Assembly: GCF_028553765.1 (NCBI RefSeq)
Contig: NZ_CP067134.1
Coordinates: forward strand, 3,329,001-3,393,000
Reading direction: 5' to 3'
DNA: 64,000 nt
DNA from: Paracoccus stylophorae
GTDB taxonomy: Bacteria; Pseudomonadota; Alphaproteobacteria; Rhodobacterales; Rhodobacteraceae
The translations under genes and the position numbers were made by a program. Positions 48,077-57,661 of this stretch are shown piece after piece. Position 1 is the first letter of the stretch, and each line of letters opens with the position of its first letter. The notes under the pieces were generated by a model. That model was given only the letters and a program-made list of their open reading frames with translations, did no database searches and was not told the origin of the DNA.

Positions 48077-48763
48077 ATGAACAACAACACGCAGACCACG
48101 CGACTTTACCATTCGATGCTGTCGCCGTTTTGCCGCAAGGTGCGGCTGGTTCTGGCCGAGAAGAAGATCGAGGTCGAGCTGGTCGAGGAGAAATACTGGG
48201 AAAACCCGCCCGACCTGAAGCGCCGCAACCCGGCCGGCAAGCTGCCGGTGCTGCGCCATCGCGGCAACATGCTGGCCGAAAGCCAGGCGATCATCGAATA
48301 TCTGGACGAGGCGGTGCCCGAACCGTCGCTGATGCCGCGCCAGCCGCTGGAACGCCACGAGGTGCGCCGGCTATGCGCGTGGTTCGACGACAAGTTCAAC
48401 GCCGAGATCACCCAGCCCATCCTGACCGAGCGGGTGTGGAAGAAGATCATGCGATCAGGCTATCCCGACAGCCGCGCGGTCAAGGACGGGCTGCGCGCGA
48501 TCAAGGAGCATATCGACTATCTGACCACGCTGCTGGAGGAACGCCGCTGGCTGGCCGGCAACAGCCTGTCGCTGGCCGATTTTACCGCGGCGGCGCATTT
48601 TTCGTGCCTGGATTACATCTCGGACGTGGACTGGGACCGGTCAGAGACGCTGCGCGACTGGTATGCCACGATCAAGTCGCGCCCGGCCTTTCGCGGCGTG
48701 CTGGCCGATCAGCTGCCGGGCATCCACCCCGCCCCGCATTATGCCGAGCTGGACTTTGGATAA
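48077..48763 (+). CDS. glutathione S-transferase-like protein, candidate FzlA
   Basis: A 228-residue GST fold. The thioredoxin-like N-terminal domain reads [34 protein letters not shown], and the helical C-terminal domain ends [32 protein letters not shown]. This sequence type, and the queG neighbour, match the alphaproteobacterial GST homologues that include FzlA, which binds FtsZ in Caulobacter and drives constriction; that role is an inference here and a catalytic GST is the alternative. The stop is followed at once by repeat element copy C. Confidence 0.85.
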   Translation: MNNNTQTTRLYHSMLSPFCRKVRLVLAEKKIEVELVEEKYWENPPDLKRRNPAGKLPVLRHRGNMLAESQAIIEYLDEAVPEPSLMPRQPLERHEVRRLCAWFDDKFNAEITQPILTERVWKKIMRSGYPDSRAVKDGLRAIKEHIDYLTTLLEERRWLAGNSLSLADFTAAAHFSCLDYISDVDWDRSETLRDWYATIKSRPAFRGVLADQLPGIHPAPHYAELDFG

Positions 48764-49853
48764 GAAAGGGGGGCGCTGCCCCCCATCGCCTGGCGGCGAT
48801 CCCCCCCGGGATATTTCCGCGCCAAAGATCAAGCTTGCCCTGGCGTCCGAGGCCGAGGCGGCGGGGTTTGCGAAGATGGGGGTGACGCGGCCCGACGCGG
48901 TCCCCGAGATCGCCGGACGGTTGCAGGCCTTCCTGCGCGCCGGGCGGCACGGGCAGATGGGCTGGATGGCCGAACGGACGCATTGGCGCGGCGATCCCGC
49001 CGCGCTGTGGCCCGAGGCGCGGTCGGTCGTCATGCTGGCCGAGCTTTACACCCCCGATCACGATCCGATGGCGGTTCTGGACCGACCCGACCGGGCGGCG
49101 GTCAGCGTCTATGCACAGGGCCGCGATTACCACGATCTGGTCAAGAAACGGCTGAAGCGCGTCGGCCGCTGGCTGCTGGAGCAGGCGCCGGGGCACCAGA
49201 TCAAGGTATTCGTGGACACCGCCCCGGTGATGGAAAAGCCGCTGGCGCAGGCCGCCGGGCTGGGCTGGCAGGGCAAGCACACCAATCTGCTGTCGCGCGA
49301 TCTGGGCAGCTGGTTCTTTCTGGGGGCGATCTTCACCACCGTCGATCTGCCCCCCGACGCGCCCGAGGGCGAGCATTGCGGGTCCTGCCGGGCCTGTCTG
49401 GACATCTGTCCGACCGACGCCTTTCCGGCCCCGTTCCAGCTGGATGCGCGGCGCTGCATTTCCTATCTGACGATCGAGCACAAGGGGCCGGTCGATCCGG
49501 AATTGCGGCCGCTGATGGGCAACCGGATCTATGGCTGCGACGATTGCCTGGCGGTCTGTCCGTGGAACAAGTTCGCGCGCGAGGGCCGCGAGATGCGCTA
49601 TCGCGGGCTGATCGGGGCGCCGCCGCTGGCCGAGCTGGCAGTGCTGGACGATGCCGGGTTCCGGGCGCGGTTTTCGGGCAGTCCGATCAAGCGGATCGGC
49701 CGCGACCGGTTCGTGCGCAACGTGCTGTACGCGATCGGCAATTCCGGCCGCGCCGAGCTGCGCAAGGTGGCGCGCGGGCTGACCGGCGATCTCGACCCGG
49801 CGGTGGCGGACGCGGCGATCTGGGCGGTGGCGCGGCTGGCCGCCCACGGCTAA
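48741..49853 (+). CDS. queG: tRNA epoxyqueuosine(34) reductase
   Basis: A cobalamin-dependent iron-sulfur reductase for the last step of queuosine synthesis. Cluster motifs are [16 protein letters not shown] and [32 protein letters not shown] and [13 protein letters not shown] are family signatures. The start is unclear. The only in-frame ATG (48741) lies inside the GST gene and would make an N-terminus encoded by a repeat element (a TTG at 48756 is similar). Homologous sequence begins near 48813-48828, where only ATT and ATC occur; the element's usual ATG is ATC at 48828. The next ATG (48876) is too late. Confidence 0.85.
   Translation: MPSWTLDKKGGRCPPSPGGDPPRDISAPKIKLALASEAEAAGFAKMGVTRPDAVPEIAGRLQAFLRAGRHGQMGWMAERTHWRGDPAALWPEARSVVMLAELYTPDHDPMAVLDRPDRAAVSVYAQGRDYHDLVKKRLKRVGRWLLEQAPGHQIKVFVDTAPVMEKPLAQAAGLGWQGKHTNLLSRDLGSWFFLGAIFTTVDLPPDAPEGEHCGSCRACLDICPTDAFPAPFQLDARRCISYLTIEHKGPVDPELRPLMGNRIYGCDDCLAVCPWNKFAREGREMRYRGLIGAPPLAELAVLDDAGFRARFSGSPIKRIGRDRFVRNVLYAIGNSGRAELRKVARGLTGDLDPAVADAAIWAVARLAAHG
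48768..48830 (+). repeat. dispersed G6-CGCTG-C6 / GATATTT element, copy C
   Basis: Starting four bases past the GST stop: GGGGGGC-GCT-GCCCCCC, then ATCGCC-TGGC-GGCGAT, then seven C, GGGATATTT, eight bases, AAGATC. Compared with copy B the terminal ATG is ATC. The second hairpin matches that of copy A. Its 3' part reads in frame into queG. Confidence 0.8.
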
Positions 49854-52800
49854 AGCAGGAAGTCGTCCGCCCCCAGGGACAGATGCCCGTCGAGGCGGAT
49901 CAGCATGTCGGCCCGGCCGTCGCCGTCGATCTCGGCCAGCACATGCGTCTGATCCCCGCGGTGAAGCCAGCGCAGCTGGTGGTCGTCGCTAAAGCCGCCG
50001 CGACCGACCAGGTGCAGATCCAGCGCCGACAGATCCAGACGGTCCTGTCCGGGGGTGAAATCGGCGATCCGGTCGGCCCCGCGCCCCGGCCTGCTGTCGC
50101 CGGCCGAGACGAAGCGGAACACGTCGCGCCCGCCGCCGCCATACAGGATGTCCGGCCCCGCGCCGCCGACGATGGTGTCATGTCCGGACCCGCCCCAGAT
50201 CCGGTCCCGGCCGCCGCCGCCGACCAGCAGATCGTGGCCAAGATCGCCCCTGAGCGTATCGTTGCCGTTTCCGCCGAACAGCGTGTCGCGGCCGCTGTTG
50301 CCGCGCGCGACATCGTGTCCGCCGCCCAGCCGCAGCAGATCGTCGCCCGCGCCCGCGCCGTGGACGATGTCGCGGTCGCGGCCGCCGATGATGGTGTCGT
50401 TGCCCTGATCGCCGCGATAGCGGTTCACGCCGTTGCCGCCGATCAGCCGGTCATGGCCGTGCCCGCCCAGAAGGATGTCGTTGCCGTGATCGCCGCGCAG
50501 CGTGTCGTTTCCCGCCCCGCCCACCAGTATGTCGCGGTCGCGACCGCCCGACAGCCGGTCATGGCCCGACCCGCCGATCAGATAGTCGTTGCCGTTGCCA
50601 CCGACCAGCGTGTCGTTGCCCCATCCGCCATCCAGCCGGTCATTGCCGGCATTCCCCCACAGCCGGTCCCGGCCGCCATTGCCGAACAGCCGGTCATGGC
50701 CGCCGCCGCCCCACAGACGGTCATGGCCCGAGCCGCCGTGCAGCGTGTCGTGATGTGCCTCGCCAAACAAAAAATCGTTGCCGCGATCGCCGTAGAGAAG
50801 ATCGTTGCCGTTGCCGCCATGCAGGCTGTCATGGCCCATCTGGCCGCGGATCGTGTCGCGGCCCCATTGTCCCTTCAGCAGATCCGCGCCCCAGCCGCCG
50901 CGCAGCAGATCGTCGCCGCCGCCCCCGAACAGAAGGTCGCTGCCGCGCCCGGCGATCAGCGTGTCGTTTCCGCCGCCGCCGGTCAGGCGGTTGTTGCCGA
51001 AAAAATCCTCAAGCCAGTCGTCGCCCGCGCCGCCGTCAAGCGTGTCGTTGCCGGACCCGCCATCCAGTCGATCGTCGCCATCCTCGCCCCATAATTCGTC
51101 GTCGCCGTCGCCGCCGCACAGCGCGTCGCCGCCCGCACCGCCCCACAGCGTGTCATCGTCCGCCTGTCCCCACAGGCGGTCATCGCCGCCCGCGCCGTAA
51201 AGCAGGTCGTCGCCCGCGCCTGCGTCGAGAAGGTCGCCCCCATCGCCCCCGTCCAGAATGTCGCGGCCGGCACCCGCGATCAGCGTGTCGTCGCCGTCGC
51301 CGCCGGACAGGCTGTTGTCGCCGCGCGTATCCTCAAGCCGGTCGTGGCCGGCGTCGCCCGCCAGCGTGTCATCGCCATCCTCGCCGTCCAGAAGATCGTC
51401 GCCGTCCCCGCCCTGCAGCGCGTCATCGCCCTCGCCGCCCCACAGCACATCGGTGCCGGGACCGCCGGACAGCAGATCGCCGCCGGCCTGGCCCCACAGC
51501 GTGTCGTCGCCCTCATCCCCCTGCAGGCGGTCCGGGCCGCCGCCGCCGTAAAGAATGTCGTGCCCGGCACCGCCATAAAGGACATCGCGGCCGTCGCCGG
51601 CGATCAGCGTGTCGTCGCCCGCGCCGCCCAGAAGCCGGTTATGGCCCCAGAAATCGCGCAGCACATCGTCGCCCGCATCGCCCGACAGCGTATCGTCGCC
51701 GGCATCGCCGTCGATCCGGTCGTCGCCGTCGCCGCCATACAGGCTGTCATTGCCGTCGCCGCCTTTCAGCGTGTCGTGGCCATCGCCCCCCTGGATCAGG
51801 TCGTTGCCCGCATCGCCCGACAGATCGTCGTTCCCGCCATCGCCGAACAGCGTGTCGTTGCCATCGTCGCCCTGCACCAGATCGTCGCCATCGCCGCCGC
51901 GCAGCGCGTCGTGGCCGCCTCCGCCCAGAATCGTGTCGGCCCCGCCGCCGCCCGACACGGTGTCGTTGCCGCCCCCCGCCACCAGCCGGTCGCCGCCCTG
52001 CCCGCCCAGAAGCCGGTCGGCGCTGTCCGTGCCGAACAGCCAGCGCCCGACCGTCGAGGGATCGTCGGGCGCGACCTGTCCGGGGTCCAGCTCCGGCAGC
52101 AGGTAATGGGCGACCGGAAACATCGCGTTGGTGAAATCCTGCGGGTCCAGCGGTCGGCCATCGCGGCTGCGCAGGTCGATGGTCGTGTCCTTGTGCGTGA
52201 TCCGCATGCCCCAGCCGAAGGGCTGAAGTTTCAGTTGCCAGACGCTGCGGACCGTGCCCATCAGCGACAGGTCCAGCCGGTCGGTGCGCGGGTCGAAATC
52301 CTTGACGATCACCCGCCCGCCCGCGCCGTCGATCACGAAGGTGTCGGCGCCGTCGCCACCGACCAGCATGATGTTCTGCCCGCCCGCAACCAGGATGTCG
52401 TCGCCTGCCCCGCCCTCAAGCCGGGTGGTGCCGGGGCGGGCGATCAGCAGGTCGTCGCCCGCCCCGCCGCGCACGGTGCCCGTGCCCGCCAGGATCGTGC
52501 CGCCCGGCGCGCCGGGATCGAAGACCAGCTGCGTGATGCCGGGCCGTGTCGCGCTGGTGACGAACAGCGCGATCTTGCCGTCGATCACCTGCGCGGCGAT
52601 GGCGCTGACATCCTCCAGCGTCATGGCGTCGGTGTCGGCGATGGTGGCCAGATGCAGCAGCCGGCCGTCGGGCAGCAGGGTGAAGATGCTGATCCCGTCA
52701 TCGGCGCCGCCCGCGAAGACATAGCCGCGACCGCCCACCACCGCGCTCGCCAGCGCGGAGACGCCGTCGAAGCGGGTGGTCAGTTCGTCCAGCACGTGAT

Positions 52801-53608
52801 CGGTCGTCGTCAGCCGGCCATCGGCCCCCAGCCGGAACACCGTCAGCGAGGACGAGGACGAGCCGGCCATGACCAGAAACGTCTTGCCGCCGAATTGCAG
52901 CGCCTTGACGTCCGACGGGATGGCATAGCCGGTCCCTTGCAGGCCGGAATGGGTTTCGCCCGCCCCCAGCACGCCGTTTTCGGCCAGACGGTGGGTCGAG
53001 ATGACATCGCCGCCCGACGAGATCGCGACCAGCAGCCGTTGGCCGCCGACGGTCAGGTCGATGATCTCGTCCAGCCCCGCGCCCTCGATCGCGCCGGTGG
53101 CGGGCAGGGTGACGGAGGAACGTGTCTGAAGCGTGCCGTCTTCCATCACCCGCCGCACGACCAGCGTCATGTCGTCCGCCCGGCCCGAATAGATGAAATC
53201 GCCCGCCGCGGTCGAGAATTGTCCCAGTGCGGTGATCCCCTGCCCGACCGGGGATTGGGCAAACAACGGATCGAAGCGGCCAAGCGAACCGCCCGCCTGC
53301 ACCGGGACCGCCATCCCCTCGGCCCCGCCAAGCTGGCCCAGATGCAGGTGGACGCCGTCCGCAAGGGTCAGGACCGTCAGTTCCGGGTCGCGCTGCGGGG
53401 TGAAGCCGCGGGGAAAGGCCGTGCCGTCGATAAATCGCAGCGGCGCGTCGGCATCGGTGATCGCAAAGCTGGCGACGCCGCCGCCGGCATGGGTGGTGCT
53501 GAACAAAAGCCACTGACCGCCGATCCGCGCCAGCGCCAGATCGGTCACGTTCGACAGCCAGCCCTCATCGTCAGGCCCGTAGGTCGCCACAAGGCGATAG
53601 GAAGCCAT
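49850..53608 (-). CDS. giant RTX calcium-binding protein
   Basis: A 1252-residue acidic protein. The first about 375 residues are beta-rich, propeller-like repeats ([33 protein letters not shown]). From about residue 530 on there is a near-continuous array of RTX nonapeptides (GGxGxDxLx), which fold into calcium-filled parallel beta-rolls outside the cell. The C-terminal about 75 residues ([26 protein letters not shown], ending DDFLL) resemble type I secretion signals. No transporter genes are adjacent, and no enzymatic domain is seen. ATG 53608 is used; its stop overlaps the convergent queG stop. Confidence 0.9.
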   Translation of the reverse strand: MASYRLVATYGPDDEGWLSNVTDLALARIGGQWLLFSTTHAGGGVASFAITDADAPLRFIDGTAFPRGFTPQRDPELTVLTLADGVHLHLGQLGGAEGMAVPVQAGGSLGRFDPLFAQSPVGQGITALGQFSTAAGDFIYSGRADDMTLVVRRVMEDGTLQTRSSVTLPATGAIEGAGLDEIIDLTVGGQRLLVAISSGGDVISTHRLAENGVLGAGETHSGLQGTGYAIPSDVKALQFGGKTFLVMAGSSSSSLTVFRLGADGRLTTTDHVLDELTTRFDGVSALASAVVGGRGYVFAGGADDGISIFTLLPDGRLLHLATIADTDAMTLEDVSAIAAQVIDGKIALFVTSATRPGITQLVFDPGAPGGTILAGTGTVRGGAGDDLLIARPGTTRLEGGAGDDILVAGGQNIMLVGGDGADTFVIDGAGGRVIVKDFDPRTDRLDLSLMGTVRSVWQLKLQPFGWGMRITHKDTTIDLRSRDGRPLDPQDFTNAMFPVAHYLLPELDPGQVAPDDPSTVGRWLFGTDSADRLLGGQGGDRLVAGGGNDTVSGGGGADTILGGGGHDALRGGDGDDLVQGDDGNDTLFGDGGNDDLSGDAGNDLIQGGDGHDTLKGGDGNDSLYGGDGDDRIDGDAGDDTLSGDAGDDVLRDFWGHNRLLGGAGDDTLIAGDGRDVLYGGAGHDILYGGGGPDRLQGDEGDDTLWGQAGGDLLSGGPGTDVLWGGEGDDALQGGDGDDLLDGEDGDDTLAGDAGHDRLEDTRGDNSLSGGDGDDTLIAGAGRDILDGGDGGDLLDAGAGDDLLYGAGGDDRLWGQADDDTLWGGAGGDALCGGDGDDELWGEDGDDRLDGGSGNDTLDGGAGDDWLEDFFGNNRLTGGGGNDTLIAGRGSDLLFGGGGDDLLRGGWGADLLKGQWGRDTIRGQMGHDSLHGGNGNDLLYGDRGNDFLFGEAHHDTLHGGSGHDRLWGGGGHDRLFGNGGRDRLWGNAGNDRLDGGWGNDTLVGGNGNDYLIGGSGHDRLSGGRDRDILVGGAGNDTLRGDHGNDILLGGHGHDRLIGGNGVNRYRGDQGNDTIIGGRDRDIVHGAGAGDDLLRLGGGHDVARGNSGRDTLFGGNGNDTLRGDLGHDLLVGGGGRDRIWGGSGHDTIVGGAGPDILYGGGGRDVFRFVSAGDSRPGRGADRIADFTPGQDRLDLSALDLHLVGRGGFSDDHQLRWLHRGDQTHVLAEIDGDGRADMLIRLDGHLSLGADDFLL
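51010..51658 (-). repeat. 324-bp (108-residue) super-repeat inside the RTX array
   Basis: The degenerate nonapeptides RDFWGHNRL (51658), EDTRGDNSL (51334) and EDFFGNNRL (51010) replace a calcium-binding GG turn and are spaced exactly 324 bp apart, i.e. twelve nonapeptides. Each is followed by a GGxGxDTL and then an IAGxGxDxL repeat. This shows duplication of a 12-repeat block, with a third block diverging after its first repeats. Confidence 0.85.
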
Positions 53609-53636
53609 GCCCCGCCCCCCGTGCAAACTTGTCCAA

Positions 53637-53657
53637 CGCCCCCGAATCTAGGGGGCG
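53637..53657 (-). promoter_or_regulatory. 7-bp hairpin in the leader of the RTX gene
   Basis: CGCCCCC and GGGGGCG flank GAATCTA, 29 bp before the RTX start codon and after the cobA stop on the same strand. It could be a weak terminator of cobA or a leader structure; no T-tract follows. A clear promoter was not found in the 122-bp gap. Confidence 0.35.
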
Positions 53658-53730
53658 CGGGCTTAAGAAGGCATGCAGGGACGGGCGCGGGACAACGCCG
53701 AAATGGGCGACATTTTAGGCATCAGGGGGG

Positions 53731-54489
53731 TCAGACGGGCCGGTCGGGGTCGCGGCCGAAGGCCAGCGGACCATAAAGGATCAGGCCCGGCTGGCTGACC
53801 GTGGCATCGCGCAGCATCTGCGCCAGCGCCTCGACCGTGGTGCGGACCAGCCGCTGATGGGGGTGGCCGACCGCCTCGGCGAACAGGGCGGGCGTGGTGC
53901 CGGGCAGGCCGTGGGCGCGCAGGCCGCGCGCCAGTTCGGGAAAGCTGCGCTGGCCCATGAACACGACGGTCGTGACCGAAGGATCGGCCAGCGCCGCCCA
54001 GTTGATGTCGCCGGGCAGATGCCCGGTCACGTCGGCCCCGGTCAGGAACTGCACCCGGCGCGCCGTCAGACGCCGGGTCAGCGGGATGCCCGCCGCCGCC
54101 GCCGCCGCGCTGGCCGAGGTGACGCCGGGCACGATCTGGAACGGGATGCCGGCCTCGGTCAGGGCGATCACCTCTTCCTCAAGCCGGCCGAAAATCCCGG
54201 CATCGCCGGATTTCAGCCGCACCACGCGCCGGCCCGCGCGGGCGTGATCGACCAGCAGCGCGTTCACGTGTTCCTGCCGGGCCGAGGGGCGGCCGGCGCG
54301 CTTGCCCACGGCGATCAGCTCCGCCTGCGGGCCGGCATGGTCCAGCACCGGCCCCGAGGCGAGATCGTCGAACAGCACGATATCGGCCTGTGCCAGCAGG
54401 CGCGCCGCCTTCAGCGTCAGCAGTTCCGGATCGCCCGGCCCGGCCGAGACCAGAGAGACGGAACCAGTCGGTCGTGCGGGATCGGACAC
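53731..54489 (-). CDS. cobA: uroporphyrinogen-III C-methyltransferase
   Basis: A 252-residue SUMT enzyme making precorrin-2 from uroporphyrinogen III for siroheme and cobalamin. VSLVSAGPGDPELLTLKAAR and VVRLKSGDAGIFGRLEEEV are the classic motifs; GVTSASAAAAAAGIPLTRR and VVFMGQRSF follow. It lacks CysG-like dehydrogenase and chelatase domains; the CbiX-like gene at 12.0-12.7 kb could supply chelation. GTG 54489 is taken as start (TTG 54495 is possible); a promoter lies at 54525-54552. Confidence 0.93.
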   Translation of the reverse strand: MSDPARPTGSVSLVSAGPGDPELLTLKAARLLAQADIVLFDDLASGPVLDHAGPQAELIAVGKRAGRPSARQEHVNALLVDHARAGRRVVRLKSGDAGIFGRLEEEVIALTEAGIPFQIVPGVTSASAAAAAAGIPLTRRLTARRVQFLTGADVTGHLPGDINWAALADPSVTTVVFMGQRSFPELARGLRAHGLPGTTPALFAEAVGHPHQRLVRTTVEALAQMLRDATVSQPGLILYGPLAFGRDPDRPV

Positions 54490-54524
54490 GGGCAATGGGC
54501 TTTCGCTGCGGCAGACAGATGCCT

Positions 54525-54552
54525 GCTATAACACCGGCGACGGTTCTGACAA
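54525..54552 (-). promoter_or_regulatory. predicted promoter of cobA
   Basis: On the minus strand TTGTCA and TATAGC are separated by 16 bp, ending about 35 bp before the proposed cobA start codon. The -35 matches consensus at five of six positions and the -10 at four. Confidence 0.5.
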
Positions 54553-54649
54553 TGCCGATGCGGCCGCGCCGGGCGCGGGAAACATCGCGCAGCCACGAAA
54601 CTTTTCGGCGCGCGGCGCGTGACTGGAAGGGCAGCAGCAGGAGAGGACG

Positions 54650-56026
54650 ATGGTGCAGATTTGCTGGTTCAGGCGGGTGTTGCGGCTGGACGACCACCCG
54701 GCGCTGGTCGCGGCGGCAAGGGCCGGGCCGGTCATTCCCCTTGTGATCCTGGACCCGGCCGAGGCGCGCGATCATCCCGCCAGCGCACAGCGTCAGGCGA
54801 TGTCGCTGCCCCATCTGCAAACCGCGCTGCACCGCCACAACAGCCGGCTGATCGTCCGGCGCGGCGACCCGGCCGAGGTGCTGGAACGGATCGCGCGGCA
54901 GACCGGTGCCAAGGGCGTGCACGGCACCGAGGGCTTTCCGTTTGCCAGCGATCACGGGCTGAAGGCGGCGGTCGAACGCGGCGGGGCCACGCTGCACCTG
55001 CATCCGCTGGCCGATCTGGTGCCGCGTGCCTGCGTGCGCACGCAGCAGGGCGGCGTCTATCAGGTGTTCACGCCGTTCTGGCGCGCGTTGCGCGGGGTGG
55101 ACATCCCGCCGCCGCTGGACCCGCCTCGCCTGACCCTGCCGCAGTCCTGGCCCGACAGCGACGGCCCTGACTGGCCCGAGGCGCGGGCGGCGATGGATCG
55201 CGGATGGGACGTGGTGGCCGAACATATCGCGGCGGGCGAGGATGCGGCGCGCGACCGGCTGGACCAGTTCCTGCACGGCCCGGTGACGGATTACGCCAGC
55301 CACCGCGACCAGCCGTGGCGGGGTTCGGCGACATCGGGTCTGTCCGACGCGCTGGCCGTGGGCGAGATCAGCGCGCGCCGCATCTGGCACACGGGTCTTG
55401 CCACGCGCGAGGACGGAACTCCGGGCGCCGACGATTTCCTGCGCGAGGTGGCGTGGCGCGAATTCGCGCGCGAATTGTTCCACGAAAGCCCGGACATGGG
55501 CGAACGCTGCTGGCGCGAGGGATGGAACGATTTTCCATGGAGACGCGACAACGCCGATGCGCGCGACTGGCGACGGGCCCGCACCGGCGTGCCGATGGTC
55601 GATGCCGGACTGCGCGAATTGTTCGTGACCGGCCGGATGCACAACCGGGTGCGGATGATCGCCGGCAGCTATCTGACCAAGCATCTTCTGACCGACTGGC
55701 GGGTCGGGCTGGACTGGTTCGCGCGCACGCTGATCGACTGGGACGCGGCGTCGAACGCGATGAACTGGCAATGGGTCGCGGGATGCGGGCCGGACGCCTC
55801 GCCCTATTTCCGGGTGTTCAATCCCGAATTGCAGGCGAAGAAATTCGACGGCGACGCGCGCTATCGCGACCATTGGCTGAAGCCCGATTCGCCCGGCGCG
55901 TGCGCCTTTGCGCAGGCCGCGCCGCGATCCTGGAACGTCGATCTGGTTCGCCGGCCCCTGCCCGCCCTTTCGTTGTCGCGGGGTCGGGCGCAGGCGCTGA
56001 CCGCCTATGAGGATTTCAAGGAGTAG
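54650..56026 (+). CDS. phrB: deoxyribodipyrimidine photolyase
   Basis: A 458-residue class I CPD photolyase that repairs UV dimers with blue light. The N-terminal alpha/beta domain starts ICWFRRVLRLDDHPAL; the FAD-binding C-terminal domain has TGVPMVDAGLRELFVTGRMHNRVRM, the long FAD/DNA helix region SYLTKHLLTDWRVGLDWF and NAMNWQWVAGCGPDASPYFR. AGGAGAGG lies just before the ATG. It heads a three-gene unit with a DUF2177 membrane protein and an SDR. Confidence 0.95.
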   Translation: MVQICWFRRVLRLDDHPALVAAARAGPVIPLVILDPAEARDHPASAQRQAMSLPHLQTALHRHNSRLIVRRGDPAEVLERIARQTGAKGVHGTEGFPFASDHGLKAAVERGGATLHLHPLADLVPRACVRTQQGGVYQVFTPFWRALRGVDIPPPLDPPRLTLPQSWPDSDGPDWPEARAAMDRGWDVVAEHIAAGEDAARDRLDQFLHGPVTDYASHRDQPWRGSATSGLSDALAVGEISARRIWHTGLATREDGTPGADDFLREVAWREFARELFHESPDMGERCWREGWNDFPWRRDNADARDWRRARTGVPMVDAGLRELFVTGRMHNRVRMIAGSYLTKHLLTDWRVGLDWFARTLIDWDAASNAMNWQWVAGCGPDASPYFRVFNPELQAKKFDGDARYRDHWLKPDSPGACAFAQAAPRSWNVDLVRRPLPALSLSRGRAQALTAYEDFKE

Positions 56027-56030
56027 CACG

Positions 56031-56429
56031 ATGAAAATGGCGATTCTCTATATCTCGACACTGGTGATTTTCCTGGCGGTGGACGTGGTCGGCATCAAGA
56101 CGATCATCCGGCCGATCTTTGAACGCCATGTCGGCGATCTGATGGCCGATCCGCTGCGGCTTGGCCCGGCGGCGGCGTTCTATGCGTTCTATGTCGTGGG
56201 CCTGCTGTATTTCGTGTCGGTCCCGGCGCTGCGCGCGGATGCGCCGATCCAGGCGGCGTTGGCGGGCGCGTTTCTGGGACTGCTGTGTTACGGCACCTAT
56301 GAATTCACCAGCCTGGCCATCCTGCGCGACTGGTCGTGGCAGCAGGTGATCGCGGACACGTCGTGGGGCGCGGCGCTGACCGGGTTTTCGGCATGGGCCG
56401 GCGTGACGATCGCGCGGATGGTCGGCTGA
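56031..56429 (+). CDS. DUF2177 family membrane protein
   Basis: A 132-residue integral membrane protein with four predicted helices. AFLGLLCYGTYEFTSLAILRDWS and the following DTSWGAALT segment are diagnostic of DUF2177. The function is unknown; co-occurrence with photolyases and SDR genes suggests a light- or UV-response setting. AAGGAG overlaps the phrB stop, and its own stop overlaps the SDR start (TGATG), so the three genes are one operon. Confidence 0.87.
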   Translation: MKMAILYISTLVIFLAVDVVGIKTIIRPIFERHVGDLMADPLRLGPAAAFYAFYVVGLLYFVSVPALRADAPIQAALAGAFLGLLCYGTYEFTSLAILRDWSWQQVIADTSWGAALTGFSAWAGVTIARMVG

Positions 56430-57094
56430 TGCGCGCGCTGATCCTGGGTGCATCGGGCGGGATCGGCGGCGCGGTGGCCGCGCGGCTGCGCGACGGCGGC
56501 GGGCACGTCACCGGCCTGTCGCGCAGCGCGGACGGGCTGGATCTGACCGAGGCGGCGACGTTGCAGGATCACGCCACCCGTCTGGCGGGGCAGGAGTTCG
56601 ACCTGATCTTCAACGCCACCGGCGCGCTGATGATCGGCGAGGACCGCCCCGAAAAAAGCTTCGAGGCGGCGCGGGCGGACGCCATGGCCCGGCAATTCGC
56701 GCTGAACGCGACGGGTGTGGCGCTGGCGATCCGGTATTTCGCGCCGCTGCTGGCCGGGGACCGGCGGGCGGTCTTTGCGTCGCTGTCGGCGCGCGTCGGT
56801 TCGATCGGGGACAACCGGCTTGGGGGCTGGTTCGGCTATCGCGCCGCCAAGGCCGCGCAGAACCAGATCATCCGCTGCGGCGCCATCGAATGGCGGCGCC
56901 GCAACGCCCGCAGCATCTTTGTCGCGCTGCATCCCGGCACGGTGACGACGCCGCTGACGGCGCGCTATGCCGACCGCTATCCGACCATTTCGCCCGCCCG
57001 CAGCGCCGAGGCGCTGTTGTCGGTGATCGACGGGCTGACGCCCCAGGACAGCGGCGGATTTTACGACTGGAAGGGCCAGCGGATCGAGTGGTGA
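56429..57094 (+). CDS. SDR family oxidoreductase
   Basis: A 221-residue short-chain dehydrogenase of the C-factor/Csg-like type. ALILGASGGIGGAVAARL is the dinucleotide motif, FNATGALMIG the NAG-equivalent, and the active site reads SLSARVGSIGDNRLGGWFGYRAAKAAQNQ with Ser, Tyr and Lys. HPGTVTTPLT follows. Members are often linked to photolyase genes in this bacterial group; the substrate is unknown. It ends four bases from the convergent glutathione peroxidase stop. Confidence 0.88.
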   Translation: MRALILGASGGIGGAVAARLRDGGGHVTGLSRSADGLDLTEAATLQDHATRLAGQEFDLIFNATGALMIGEDRPEKSFEAARADAMARQFALNATGVALAIRYFAPLLAGDRRAVFASLSARVGSIGDNRLGGWFGYRAAKAAQNQIIRCGAIEWRRRNARSIFVALHPGTVTTPLTARYADRYPTISPARSAEALLSVIDGLTPQDSGGFYDWKGQRIEW

Positions 57095-57098
57095 GGCC

Positions 57099-57647
57099 TT
57101 AGCCCGCCAGATAGGGGGCGAAGGCCGCGTGAATCTGCCGCCCGTCGGGCTTGGTAAAGGACCCCCACGTGCCCAGGATGCGGCCCTGCGGGTCCAGCAG
57201 CACCTTGGAGAAGTTCCATTTCGGCACGAAGCCGGTCTGCTGGCGCACCCACCGATAGAACGGATGCACCTCGCCCTTGGCGACCGGCAGGATGTCGGTC
57301 ATCGGCAGGGTGATGCCGTATTCGATGGTGCAGTATTCCTTGACCTTGGCGGCGTCGTCCAGTTCCTGATCGAAGTCGTTGGACGGCACCGCGACCACGA
57401 CCAGCCCCTGCGGTCCGTATTCGTCCTGCATGGTCTGCATGTCGCGCAACTGCCCGGCAAAGCCGCACAGCGAGGCGGTGTTGACGACCAGGACCGGCCG
57501 ACCGCGCCAGTCGGCGCTGTCCAGCATTCCCCCGTCGATCGAGGGGAAGGTGAAATGCGGCGTCGATTCGGCCGCCGCGCGACGGCTGAGCCCGGTGAAG
57601 GCGGCGGAGACCACGGTGGCAAAGGACAGAAACAGGCGGCGATGCAT
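57099..57647 (-). CDS. glutathione peroxidase-like protein (exported)
   Basis: A 182-residue thioredoxin-fold peroxidase with a signal peptide (LFLSFATVVSAAFTGL, cleavage near RAAA). The active Cys61 lies in VVNTASLCGFAGQ, where cytosolic relatives read ASKCG; VPSNDFDQEL and KWNFSKVLLDPQGR contain the other site residues. It should reduce peroxides in the periplasm, using thioredoxin or glutathione. It lies just downstream of the TspO-like gene (14-bp gap). Confidence 0.88.
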   Translation of the reverse strand: MHRRLFLSFATVVSAAFTGLSRRAAAESTPHFTFPSIDGGMLDSADWRGRPVLVVNTASLCGFAGQLRDMQTMQDEYGPQGLVVVAVPSNDFDQELDDAAKVKEYCTIEYGITLPMTDILPVAKGEVHPFYRWVRQQTGFVPKWNFSKVLLDPQGRILGTWGSFTKPDGRQIHAAFAPYLAG

Positions 57648-57661
57648 GGCAAGGGCCTTTC

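Noticed and set aside
49890..52050. Long open frames on the plus strand opposite the RTX gene
   Set aside because: They arise from the periodic GC-rich RTX codons; products are low-complexity Ala/Val/Arg or Pro/Ser/Arg sequences with no domain, and the minus frame has unmistakable RTX nonapeptides.
49890..52050. CRISPR-like or satellite repeat
   Set aside because: Periodicity is 27 bp and 324 bp in frame with a protein, without spacers.
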